Part shown: one piece after another, positions 8,874 to 16,323 of the stretch
How the letters are laid out: each line of letters begins with the position of its first letter
Numbering within the stretch: position 1 is the stretch's first letter
Source: an uncultured Ruminococcus sp.
Lineage (GTDB): Bacteria; Bacillota; Clostridia; Oscillospirales; CAG-272
NCBI GenBank assembly: GCA_902795355.1
Contig: CADBKZ010000006.1
Location: 86,496-150,495, forward strand
DNA length: 64,000 nt
Direction: 5' to 3'
Position numbers and translations under genes: made by a program
The notes under the pieces: model-generated
The model's input: only the letters and a program-made list of their open reading frames with translations
Told to the model about the DNA's origin: nothing
Databases searched by the model: none

Positions 8874-10058
8874 TTACGAATGAACGGCCGTTCCCTCGGC
8901 GCAAACCGCGCGGATGATTGCGAGCGCCTTTTGCAGCAGCTCCGCGGGAATATTGAGCGCGGGAAGCAGGCGCACCTTATCCTTTGCCGAAAGGCAAAGC
9001 ACGCCCCGCTCGCGGCAGGCGGCGATGACCTCCGCCGCGGGTCTGACCGTTTTGATGCCGATCATCAGCCCCATTCCCGTAACCGACTCGACGCCCTTTG
9101 CGCCCTCGAGCGAGGAGAAGATCATCCGGCTCTTCCGGCGAACGTCTTCCAACAGATTTTCGTCAATGCGGGAAAGGATGTTCCAAGCGCCCGCGCACGC
9201 AACGGGATTGCCGCCGAACGTGGAGCCGTGGTCCCCCGCCCCGAAAACGTTCTGCGCCTTTTCGCCGAGCAGCGTTGCCCCGATGGGCAGACCGCCGCCC
9301 AAGCCTTTGGCCGTGGTGACAATATCGGGCATTACGTCGAAGTTCATATAGGAATAGAGTTTTCCGGTGCGGCCGTTGCCGGTTTGCACTTCGTCAACCA
9401 CCAGCAAAATTCCGGTTTCCCGACAAAACGCGGCCACCTCGCGCACGAACGAACGGTCAAGCGCGTTGACGCCGCCCTCGCCCTGCACGCATTCCATCAT
9501 AACCGCCGCGGGGCGAACCGTTTCCGCCAGCGATTTAAGCGCGGGAAAATCGTTTGCCGGCGTATGGACAAACCCCGCCGTTAACGGTTGAAAGAGCGCG
9601 TGGAATTTTGCCTGCCCCGTTGCGGCCAACGTGGTAACGGTTCGGCCGTGGAAGCTGTCTTCAAGCGTGATAATGGTATACCGATCCGCCCCGAGCGTTT
9701 CCGCGGCATATTTGCGCGCCGCCTTGATGGCGCATTCGTTCGCCTCGGCACCCGAGTTGGAAAAAAACACTTTTTTCATACCCGTTCGTTCGCAAAGAAG
9801 CTCGGCAAGCTTGCCGCACGGCTCCGTATAGTACAGATTTGACGTGTGCTGTACGCGCCCGAGCTGGTCGGTTACGGCCGCGATCCACTCGTCGTCGCAA
9901 TAGCCGAACGCCGTTACGCCGATGCCGGAGCCGAGGTCGATGTATTCTTTCCCCTCGCTGTCAACGGCCACGGAGCCTTTCCCCGAAACGATCTCCACGG
10001 GAAAGCGCGCATAAGTTGGAGCGACATAGGTTTGGTCGCGTTGTTGAATGATAGACAT
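8874..10058 (-). CDS. argD: Acetylornithine aminotransferase
   Basis: PLP-dependent class III aminotransferase converting N-acetylglutamate semialdehyde to N-acetylornithine with glutamate. The 394-residue protein has the cofactor-site segment LVVDEVQTGNGRTGKLY (about residues 220-236), the Schiff-base lysine in TTAKGLGGGLPIGA (about residue 250) and the substrate-binding region FFSNSGAEANECAIKAARKY. Related enzymes often also act as succinyl-DAP aminotransferase, which is of interest because this operon also carries a DapF domain; that dual role is not shown by the sequence. An AGCAGG sequence precedes the ATG. Confidence 0.95.
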   Translation of the reverse strand: MSIIQQRDQTYVAPTYARFPVEIVSGKGSVAVDSEGKEYIDLGSGIGVTAFGYCDDEWIAAVTDQLGRVQHTSNLYYTEPCGKLAELLCERTGMKKVFFSNSGAEANECAIKAARKYAAETLGADRYTIITLEDSFHGRTVTTLAATGQAKFHALFQPLTAGFVHTPANDFPALKSLAETVRPAAVMMECVQGEGGVNALDRSFVREVAAFCRETGILLVVDEVQTGNGRTGKLYSYMNFDVMPDIVTTAKGLGGGLPIGATLLGEKAQNVFGAGDHGSTFGGNPVACAGAWNILSRIDENLLEDVRRKSRMIFSSLEGAKGVESVTGMGLMIGIKTVRPAAEVIAACRERGVLCLSAKDKVRLLPALNIPAELLQKALAIIRAVCAEGTAVHS

Positions 10059-10090
10059 AAAAAACCTGCTTTCGGGGCAAAAAACGCCCG

Positions 10091-10118
10091 TTTTTTAATA
10101 CACGCACAAGAAATTCGG
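10091..10118 (-). repeat. Dispersed intergenic repeat, copy F (argB/argD gap)
   Basis: Minus-strand CCGAATTTCTTGTGCGTGT with an A-rich tail, immediately after the argB stop codon. It is a diverged member of the family with core AATTTGCGGTGCGTGT. Confidence 0.55.
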
Positions 10119-10982
10119 TCAATCTCCCGTTACCATGGTGCCCGCGCCTTCATCGGTCAGAAGCTCCATCAGAATGGAATGCGGAACACGGCCGTCCATG
10201 ATGATTACGCACTTTACGCCGCGATGGATCGCTTCCACGCAGCAATTGACCTTCGGAATCATGCCGCCCGAAAGAATGCCCTCTTCAAAGAGGCGGTTCG
10301 TTTCCCGAATGGAAATTTCGGGAATCAGCGTTGCGGGGTCGCTGCGGTCGCGGAGAATGCCGGCAATATCGGTCATCATAATCAACCGTTCCGCGCCGAG
10401 CGCGCCCGCGATATGCGCGGCGGCCGTATCGCCGTTGATATTGTAAACGCACCCCTCGCGGTCGCAGCCGAGCGTGGAAATAACGGGAATATAGCCCCGT
10501 TCGAGCAGATCGGTTACGGGGGCGATATTGACCTTTGTGATGTCCCCGACGTACCCGAGCCGTTCGTCCTTGATCTTCGCTTCGATCAGATGCCCGTCCA
10601 TGCCGGAAAGGCCGATGGCGCGCCCCCCTTTCATTTCGAGCAGGTTGACCAGCGTTTTATTGACCTTTCCCGCAAGCACCATTTGCACGATGTCCACGGT
10701 CTCTTTGTCGGTAACGCGCAGCCCGTCCACAAATTCCGGTTTTTTGCCGAGTTTGTCCATCAGGTCGCTGATCTCGGGACCGCCGCCGTGCACCAACACG
10801 ACCTTGACGCCGATCAGGTGCAGAAGAACAATATCCTCCATAACCTGCTGTTTGAGCTGTTCGTTGACCATGGCGTTGCCGCCGTACTTGACCACCACGA
10901 TCTTGCCGTTGTATTTTTTGATGTTCGGGAGCGCCTGCGTTAATACCTCGGCGCGCTCCGCGTTGGAAAAAGCGTTTTGCAT
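10119..10982 (-). CDS. argB: Acetylglutamate kinase
   Basis: Phosphorylates N-acetylglutamate, the second step of cyclic arginine biosynthesis. The 287-residue protein contains the amino-acid-kinase signatures VVVKYGGNAM (about residue 30), VLVHGGGPEIS (about residue 65) and, near the C-terminal side, GGMIPKVNCCVEAI. The frame is open further upstream, but the ATG at 10982 has an AGAGGAG sequence 7 to 8 bases ahead and gives the standard family N-terminus. In many bacteria that use the acetyl-recycling ArgJ route this kinase is the arginine-inhibited step (family knowledge). Confidence 0.96.
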   Translation of the reverse strand: MQNAFSNAERAEVLTQALPNIKKYNGKIVVVKYGGNAMVNEQLKQQVMEDIVLLHLIGVKVVLVHGGGPEISDLMDKLGKKPEFVDGLRVTDKETVDIVQMVLAGKVNKTLVNLLEMKGGRAIGLSGMDGHLIEAKIKDERLGYVGDITKVNIAPVTDLLERGYIPVISTLGCDREGCVYNINGDTAAAHIAGALGAERLIMMTDIAGILRDRSDPATLIPEISIRETNRLFEEGILSGGMIPKVNCCVEAIHRGVKCVIIMDGRVPHSILMELLTDEGAGTMVTGD

Positions 10983-11014
10983 GTCGGTCTCCTCTTGTGT
11001 ATGGACTTTCGGCG

Positions 11015-12232
11015 TTATGTGCGGTAGTCGCCGTTGATTCTGACGTAATCGTAGGTCAGGTCGCACCCCCACGCCGTGGAAGCGGCCGACCCCGCGTTCA
11101 GCCCGACCTCAATGGTGATCTCCTTTTCGGAAAGCACCTGTTTGGCAATCTCTTCCGAAAAGTCGATCCCCGCGCCGTTTTTGCATACCGCAACCGTTCC
11201 CGCGGAGCTGGAAAACGCCACGTCGATGCGGTCCACATCCACCGCCGCGCCGCTGTACCCGATGGCGCAAAGCACGCGCCCCCAATTGGCGTCGGCCCCG
11301 AACATGGCCGCTTTGAGCAGGCTCGAACAGATTACGCTTTTCGCAACCGTTTTGGCCGTTTGCAGATCGGCCGCGCCCGTTACCTTGCATTCAAGCAGTT
11401 TGGTTGCGCCCTCGCCGTCCCCCGCGATCATGCGGCAAAGCCCCACCGTTACCGTGTTGAGCGCGCGCATGAACGCGCGGAAATCCTCTCCGTCGGCGTT
11501 GATCTCCGCGTTCCCCGCCATTCCGTTGGCAAGAACCGTTACCATATCGTTGGTGGAAGTGTCGCCGTCCACGCTGACCATGTTAAAGGTTTCGGCAACG
11601 TCGGTTTTCAACGCCTTGGCAAGCATTTCCGGAGAGATGGCCGCGTCGGTCGTTAAAAACACGAGCATGGTTGCCATGTTGGGGTGGATCATGCCGCTCC
11701 CTTTCGCAATTCCGCCGAGGCGGCAGGTCTTTCCGCCAACCGAAAACTCCACGGCAACTTCTTTGCGAACGGTGTCGGTCGTCATAATTCCCTCTGCGGC
11801 GGCCTCGCCCCCGCTCGGAGAGAGCGATTTTACCAGCTCGGGGATTCCCGCGCGGATCGGCGCGAGATCCAACGGTTGGCCGATTACGCCCGTGGACGCG
11901 ACGACCACATCCTTGGGCGAAATGCCGAGCGCGTCGCCCGCAAGCCCGCACATGGCCTCGGCAATTTCAATGCCGTTCGCGTTGCAGGTGTTCGCGTTTC
12001 CGCTGTTGCAGATAACCGCCTGCGCCCTGCCGTCCGCAAGGTTCGCTTTGGTAACGACGAGCGGCGCGCCCTTTACAAGGTTGGTGGTGTAAACCGCCGC
12101 CGCCGCGGCGGGAACCTCGCTGTAAATCAGCGAAAGGTCGCGCTTGGATTTGTTTTTGCGGATTCCGCAGTGGATCCCTGCGGCGGAAAAGCCTTTTGCG
12201 GCGCAAATGCCGCCATGGATCAATTTCAGCAT
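11015..12232 (-). CDS. argJ: Bifunctional ornithine acetyltransferase / N-acetylglutamate synthase
   Basis: Recycles the acetyl group from N-acetylornithine to glutamate. The 405-residue precursor is of the self-cleaving N-terminal nucleophile type: the segment GSGMIHPNMATMLVFLTTDA (about residues 178-197) holds the Ala-Thr cleavage site whose Thr becomes the nucleophile. Other family segments are VYTTNLVKGAP and ICNSGNANTCNG-like ICNSGNANTCNANG. Whether it is mono- or bifunctional cannot be told from sequence. Its presence fits the cyclic pathway with argC, argB and argD; argG and argH are not in the window. Confidence 0.96.
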   Translation of the reverse strand: MLKLIHGGICAAKGFSAAGIHCGIRKNKSKRDLSLIYSEVPAAAAAVYTTNLVKGAPLVVTKANLADGRAQAVICNSGNANTCNANGIEIAEAMCGLAGDALGISPKDVVVASTGVIGQPLDLAPIRAGIPELVKSLSPSGGEAAAEGIMTTDTVRKEVAVEFSVGGKTCRLGGIAKGSGMIHPNMATMLVFLTTDAAISPEMLAKALKTDVAETFNMVSVDGDTSTNDMVTVLANGMAGNAEINADGEDFRAFMRALNTVTVGLCRMIAGDGEGATKLLECKVTGAADLQTAKTVAKSVICSSLLKAAMFGADANWGRVLCAIGYSGAAVDVDRIDVAFSSSAGTVAVCKNGAGIDFSEEIAKQVLSEKEITIEVGLNAGSAASTAWGCDLTYDYVRINGDYRT

Positions 12233-12286
12233 GTTGGAAAAATCCTTTCTTTTTTCGGATGATAATGGATAAACGTTACAAGCGGT

Positions 12287-13210
12287 TCAACCGAGAACCA
12301 GCCCCGTTTCCTCGGGAAGCCCCAAGACGAGATTCATGTTCTGAATGGCCGCGCCCGACGCGCCTTTCCCGAGGTTATCGAAGCGCGCGATCAGCAAAAT
12401 GCGTTCCGCGTTTCCCGCAACCGTAACCTGCATGTCGTCGCGCCCCGCAAAAGCGGCGGCCGAAAGAAACCCGTTTTCGTCGGCGGCCTCGGCATACCGG
12501 ATCAAGCCCGCGCGGTAGGTTTCGCGATAAACCGAACGGATCGCCTCGACCCCGCCGACCGCGTCCTTGCCGAACAGCGGGACCGTTACTTCCATGCCCG
12601 CATAGAACGGGGCGACGATCGGGCAAAAGACCGGAGCCGCGTTCAGGCCGCCATAGACCCGCATTTCGGGAAGATGCTTATGGGATTGCGAAAGGCCGTA
12701 CTCGCGCGGCGCGGCAAGGAGCGGGTCCCGATCCGCCGCCTCGTACTCGGCGATCATCTTTTTGCCGCCGCCCGAATAGCCCGTGAGCGAAAAGCAGGTC
12801 AACGCGGCGTCGGCGGAGAGGACGCCGGCGCGGACCAGCGGCGCGACCAACGCCACAAACCCGCTTGCATGGCACCCAGGGTTGGCGATCCGCTTTGCGC
12901 GGCGGATCCGTTCGCGCTGACCGTTCCCCTCGGGAAAACCGTATACCCATCCCTCGGCGGTCCGGTGCGCGGTGGACGTGTCGATTACGACCGTTTCGGG
13001 GTTTCGGATCAGCTCCACCGCCTCAACGGCCGCCGCGTCCGGCAGGCAAAGGAACACCACGTCGGCGCGGTTCATGCAATCCGCGCGCGCGGCGGGGTCT
13101 TTCCGCAAATCGTCGGGGAGCGTAAGCGCCGAAAGGTCGCCCCGCTTGGCAAGTCTTTCGTGGATGCGCAGGCCGGTAGTTCCCGCCGCGCCGTCAATAA
13201 AAACTTTCAT
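12287..13210 (-). CDS. argC: N-acetyl-gamma-glutamyl-phosphate reductase, short (type 2) form
   Basis: NADPH-dependent reductase that makes N-acetylglutamate semialdehyde. At 307 residues it is of the shorter ArgC class, with the nucleotide-binding start VFIDGAAGTTGLRIHERL and the catalytic Cys in IANPGCHASGFVAL (about residue 110). A TTG two codons upstream would add two residues, but the ATG at 13210 has GGAG exactly 7 bases ahead and is preferred. It is the first gene of the arg operon, behind a perfect promoter at 13293-13321 and ArgR-like boxes. Confidence 0.94.
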   Translation of the reverse strand: MKVFIDGAAGTTGLRIHERLAKRGDLSALTLPDDLRKDPAARADCMNRADVVFLCLPDAAAVEAVELIRNPETVVIDTSTAHRTAEGWVYGFPEGNGQRERIRRAKRIANPGCHASGFVALVAPLVRAGVLSADAALTCFSLTGYSGGGKKMIAEYEAADRDPLLAAPREYGLSQSHKHLPEMRVYGGLNAAPVFCPIVAPFYAGMEVTVPLFGKDAVGGVEAIRSVYRETYRAGLIRYAEAADENGFLSAAAFAGRDDMQVTVAGNAERILLIARFDNLGKGASGAAIQNMNLVLGLPEETGLVLG

Positions 13211-13292
13211 GTGCAATCTCCGATCCGTTGATCGGCGGCGTTTTGCGCAATCGGGAACGCGAAGCCACGCCGCCTCGGTTATTCATTTTTAT

Positions 13293-13321
13293 ATTATACA
13301 TCGCTTTTGCGGTTTTGTCAA
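13293..13321 (-). promoter_or_regulatory. Perfect sigma-A promoter of the arginine operon
   Basis: Minus-strand TTGACA (13316-13321) and TATAAT (13293-13298) with a 17-base spacer, about 85 bases ahead of argC. Directly after the -10 comes AAAAATGAATAA, an ArgR half-site-like stretch. Confidence 0.9.
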
Positions 13322-13328
13322 GAGAAAA

Positions 13329-13389
13329 TGAAAAAATATTCAGATTTTTTCGAATTGAATGAATTATATTCAAAAAATTGTGAATATTC
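13329..13389. promoter_or_regulatory. Cluster of ArgR (ARG box)-like operators
   Basis: AT-rich stretch with repeated TGAAT/ATTCA half-sites: TGAAAAAATATTCA at 13329-13342, TGAATTATATTCA at 13360-13372 and TGAATATTC at 13381-13389. These resemble the ARG box (TGAAT, A/T-rich centre, ATTCA) bound by ArgR/AhrC hexamers, and sit just upstream of the argC promoter. Binding is inferred, and argR itself is not in the window. Confidence 0.7.
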
Positions 13390-13478
13390 GGTCTTTTTTA
13401 TGAATTTTCGGGAATATTTTTGCGTTTGCTCCGCGGAATGCGCGAAAACGGGCGGATCCGCGCGGTGTTTTCCAACGC

Positions 13479-13515
13479 AAAAAACGGCTCCTTTCGGAAA
13501 AAAAGAGCCGTTTTT
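13479..13515. terminator. Bidirectional terminator after the GNAT gene
   Basis: AAAACGGCTC (13481-13490) pairs with GAGCCGTTTT (13505-13514) and is flanked by A and T runs. It ends the mntP-CaCA-GNAT transcript on the minus strand. Confidence 0.85.
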
Positions 13516-13577
13516 CGGTTGATTCGCGCGCAACTCTGACGGAGCCGGAAAGCGTTGCCGACGGTCGCGGCATCCGG

Positions 13578-14096
13578 CTATTTCCGGCAAACCTTTTGAA
13601 ACGCAACGCGCGCGGAGCTGATGTCGGTGCGAACGCCGCCCGCAAACACATGGATGATCCCGCACCGCGAGAATCCGTTTGCGGCCAGAGCGGCCTGCAT
13701 GGCGGCGTTATCGGCATGGGTGTCGATCCGGATGTTCGGGACAAACTGTGCGCACCACGCGGCGGCGGCGCGGAGAATCCCGCGGGTCACGCCGTCCGAG
13801 GCGATCCGATGGATCGCGCCGTAGGGTTCGTCGTTGAGCCATGCGCCGTTTTCGATTACGCGGTAGGTCTCGTCCTCGCCAATGTAAAAAGCGAACACCC
13901 CGCAAATGCGGCCGGCATCATCCACAACCGCGTACCCATGCCCCTCGGGGGAACAATCCTCGCGGATCATGTCCTCGGGCGGCCAAACGAAGCCCCATTG
14001 CGTGGGGTTGCCGCTCTCGCGCATTCTGCGGCGGGCGTCGGCATAAATTGCGGAGACGCGGGAAAAATCGGACGGAACGGTTTTGCGGATGATCAT
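13578..14096 (-). CDS. GNAT-family N-acetyltransferase
   Basis: A 172-residue acetyl-CoA-dependent acyltransferase of unknown substrate. The GNAT fold is suggested by the start MIIRKTVPSDFSRVSAIYADA, the central strand region AGRICGVFAFYIG and the C-terminal DTHADNAAMQAALAANGFSR, which is the usual N-x-x-x-x-x-x-x-x-GF motif ahead of the last strands. An AAAGGAG sequence sits 8 bases before the ATG. It lies 19 bases downstream of the CaCA antiporter gene and ends at a strong terminator, so it is probably the last gene of the mntP transcript. No specific function can be assigned. Confidence 0.85.
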   Translation of the reverse strand: MIIRKTVPSDFSRVSAIYADARRRMRESGNPTQWGFVWPPEDMIREDCSPEGHGYAVVDDAGRICGVFAFYIGEDETYRVIENGAWLNDEPYGAIHRIASDGVTRGILRAAAAWCAQFVPNIRIDTHADNAAMQAALAANGFSRCGIIHVFAGGVRTDISSARVAFQKVCRK

Positions 14097-14115
14097 GGTT
14101 CGGCTCCTTTCGGGG

Positions 14116-15231
14116 TCAGATTACAAATTGGAACACACAGAAAGCGGCATAAAGGGTGAGCAGCAAAATTCCCTGCCAGCGAGCGAGCTTTCCGCGCAGA
14201 AGCGCGGGGACCGTCAGAATCAGCATCACGGCGAACATCAGCGGAATATCAATCAGCAAAGAGGTGTTGACGCCGCCGAGAAACGAGGTTGCCGGAATGT
14301 TGAACGGCCGCAGGGTGATGGACATTCCGCTGACCAGAACAAGATTGAACAGGTTCGCCCCGATGATGTTTCCGAGGGAGAGCGAGCTATGCCCCTTGAT
14401 CAGCGAGGTAACGGCCGTAATCAACTCGGGGAGCGAGGTTCCGAGCGCAACGAAGGTCAGCGCAATAACGGTGGACGGAACGCCGAGGGCCTCGGCAATT
14501 TCGGTTCCGTACTTTACCAACAGGCGCGCGCCAACGGCGATGAGCGCAGCCCCCACAACAAGGAGCGCAATATCTTTCCAAAGCAGCAGGCGGTTCCGTT
14601 TGCGGTCGGCGGCGGTCGGCTCGGTCGGCTCGGGCGGCTCGGACGACTCGGGAGCTTGTCCCCCGTCGGGTTCCCGCGCGGCGGCGTCCGAATCGGCTTC
14701 CGCTATGTCCGAAACATCGGTTTTCGATACCACGGGGCGCAAATTTTCGGGGGCTTGTCCCGCGGGATCCAAAGCGGGGGAACGCTTCGCGTCGCGCACC
14801 GAAAGCGCCATATACACCGCAAAAACGACGAGCAGCGCGATTCCGACGGGGCGGGAGAACGTTCCGGTGAGATAAGAAATAAGCGCGTAAAAGACGGCGG
14901 CCGAGAAAAAGAATACGACCGGCAGGCGCAGATTCTTCCGGTTCACGGCCGACGGGCGCGCCACAACGGAAATTGCCGCGATTAACGCCGTATTGCATAT
15001 GATGGAGCCGATGGCGTTTCCATAGGACATTTCGGACTGCCCCTGCACGGCGGACGTTGCGGACACCATAACCTCGGGCAGCGTGGTTCCGATGGAAACG
15101 ACCGTTGCGCCGATGAGAATTTCCGGCAGGCGGAACCGCCGCGCAATTCCAACCGCGCCGTCCACAAACCAATCCCCGCCTTTGATCAGCAGGATCAACC
15201 CCACAATAAACAGCAATACCGGTACTACCAT
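14116..15231 (-). CDS. Calcium/sodium antiporter of the CaCA (YrbG-like) family
   Basis: A 371-residue integral membrane exchanger, expected to move calcium or related divalent cations against sodium or protons. Both alpha repeats are intact: GATVVSIGTTLPEVMVSATSA (about residues 40-60) and FVALGTSLPELITAVTSL in the second half, with two sets of about five membrane segments joined by an acidic, Pro-rich cytosolic linker (ESSEPPEPTEPT). The start at 15231 is chosen over an upstream ATG because AAGGAG lies 9 bases before it. It follows mntP across a pair of dispersed repeats and probably shares the manganese-responsive leader. Confidence 0.9.
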   Translation of the reverse strand: MVVPVLLFIVGLILLIKGGDWFVDGAVGIARRFRLPEILIGATVVSIGTTLPEVMVSATSAVQGQSEMSYGNAIGSIICNTALIAAISVVARPSAVNRKNLRLPVVFFFSAAVFYALISYLTGTFSRPVGIALLVVFAVYMALSVRDAKRSPALDPAGQAPENLRPVVSKTDVSDIAEADSDAAAREPDGGQAPESSEPPEPTEPTAADRKRNRLLLWKDIALLVVGAALIAVGARLLVKYGTEIAEALGVPSTVIALTFVALGTSLPELITAVTSLIKGHSSLSLGNIIGANLFNLVLVSGMSITLRPFNIPATSFLGGVNTSLLIDIPLMFAVMLILTVPALLRGKLARWQGILLLTLYAAFCVFQFVI

Positions 15232-15270
15232 GTTTTCTATCTCCTTATTTATCTTTATCATTTACGGTCA

Positions 15271-15300
15271 GTTTTCGATACACGCGCCGCAAATTTCCGG
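15271..15300 (-). repeat. Dispersed intergenic repeat, copy E (mntP/CaCA gap)
   Basis: Minus-strand CCGGAAATTTGCGGCGCGTG, then an A-rich tail. It faces copy B about 38 bases away in inverted orientation, so the pair could fold into one hairpin. Confidence 0.65.
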
Positions 15301-15337
15301 AAAATCCGGTCTTTCGGGGTGAAAACGACGAAAATCG

Positions 15338-15369
15338 CCGGAATTTGCGTACCGTGTCGTAAAAATCAG
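15338..15369 (+). repeat. Dispersed intergenic repeat, copy B (overlaps mntP stop)
   Basis: CCGGAATTTGCGTACCGTGT followed by an A-rich tail that runs into the mntP stop codon. Nearly identical to copy A. Confidence 0.65.
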
Positions 15370-15977
15370 CCGAATGAAAGAATCCCTTTGAGAAAAATTT
15401 CAATGCCGATGGCAATCAGAATTACGCCGCCGAGGATCGAAGCGCGCCACGAAAGCAGAGTTCCGAATTTGCGGCCGAGCAGAACGCCTGCCGTACATAC
15501 CGAAAAGGTTGTAAGCGCAATGAGCAGCGATTCAACGAGGGCCGCTCTCCAATCATAATCCGCAATGGTAAAGCCTACCGAAAGCGCGTCGATGGAAGTT
15601 GCAATTCCCTGCGCCAGCAACATGCGAAAACCGAGCTTTGCCGTTTTTTCGGGGTCGGCGTCCTTCCCGCTCTGTTTGCGGTCGCGGATCCCTTCCGCCA
15701 GCATTTTCCCGCCGATCCAGCAGAGCAGAAACAGCGCGATCCACGGAATGAACTTGCGGAACGATCCGAATTTTTCCGCGGCGGTATGCACCAGAATCCA
15801 CCCCGCCATGGGCATAACGGCCTGAAACGCGCCGAACGTTCCGGCAATCAGCACGGCGCGCCCGCGCTCCATGCGCGGGTCGTTCATCCCGTTGGCAAGA
15901 GAAACCGAAAACGCGTCCATCGCGAGTCCGACGCCGAGCAGGATGCTGTTGAAGAAAAACAGGAAGTTCAAAACCAT
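15366..15977 (-). CDS. mntP: Manganese efflux pump MntP
   Basis: A 203-residue membrane protein with six predicted helices that exports Mn(II). Family signatures are GVGLAMDAFSVSLANGMNDP near the N-terminus and GIATSIDALSVGFTIADYDW in the second repeat, both with the conserved Asp. The frame is open upstream, but the ATG at 15977 gives the standard N-terminus and has GGAG 7 bases ahead. The 190-base leader contains a yybP-ykoY manganese riboswitch with a terminator, so expression should rise with Mn(II). Confidence 0.93.
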   Translation of the reverse strand: MVLNFLFFFNSILLGVGLAMDAFSVSLANGMNDPRMERGRAVLIAGTFGAFQAVMPMAGWILVHTAAEKFGSFRKFIPWIALFLLCWIGGKMLAEGIRDRKQSGKDADPEKTAKLGFRMLLAQGIATSIDALSVGFTIADYDWRAALVESLLIALTTFSVCTAGVLLGRKFGTLLSWRASILGGVILIAIGIEIFLKGILSFG

Positions 15978-15999
15978 GTCGTCTCTCCGTGAACCGAAA

Positions 16000-16036
16000 A
16001 AAATAAAATCCGCTGACCGGATTGCGATCGCGGATT
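16000..16036 (-). terminator. Expression-platform terminator of the mntP riboswitch
   Basis: On the minus strand AATCCGC and GCGGATT pair around a 16-base loop and are followed by a long T-rich run. It lies between the aptamer and the mntP ribosome site, as expected for transcriptional control. Confidence 0.75.
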
Positions 16037-16170
16037 CTTTCTCAACAAAGCCCATGCGTCGCTTCGGCAACACATGAGTCTCGCAATGAAAACAGACCAG
16101 ACGCGGATGCGCCGGGATTGTTGGTCTGTTTACGCGGCAACGCCGCGCTTGCTACTCCCTCAAGCGATCT
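16037..16170 (-). ncRNA. yybP-ykoY manganese riboswitch
   Basis: The minus-strand leader carries the family hallmark GGGAGTAGC (16151-16159) at the base of helix P1, a distal GC-rich stem-loop pair (the hairpin around CAGACCAACAATCC and GGTCTG), and the second conserved segment with ACTCATG and GACGCATGGGC. Position directly ahead of mntP is the commonest context of this class. Assignment rests on pattern recognition; a covariance-model search would settle boundaries. Confidence 0.82.
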
Positions 16171-16172
16171 TT

Positions 16173-16201
16173 ATTTTACCATATTTTATTCCGTTTGTCA
16201 A
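16173..16201 (-). promoter_or_regulatory. Promoter of the mntP leader
   Basis: Minus-strand TTGACA (16196-16201), 17-base spacer, TAAAAT (16173-16178), placing transcription start just ahead of the riboswitch. Confidence 0.85.
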
Positions 16202-16261
16202 CGATTTTTGCAAAAAAAAGAATTTTTTCCCTTCATTCCGCAAAAATCGGTAAAAAAACTA

Positions 16262-16290
16262 TTTACAAATCCGCGCAAAACGTGTATAAT
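16262..16290 (+). promoter_or_regulatory. Promoter of cysE-tmk
   Basis: TTTACA (16262-16267), 17-base spacer, TATAAT (16285-16290), 33 bases before the cysE ATG. It is back to back with the mntP promoter. Confidence 0.88.
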
Positions 16291-16323
16291 AATAAATAGA
16301 TACATGCCGTCAGGGGGTGCCGT

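Noticed and set aside
13578..14096. GNAT gene as ArgA-type N-acetylglutamate synthase of the neighbouring arg operon
   Set aside because: It is separated by a strong terminator, belongs to the mntP transcript and lacks ArgA features; ArgJ already covers acetyl supply.
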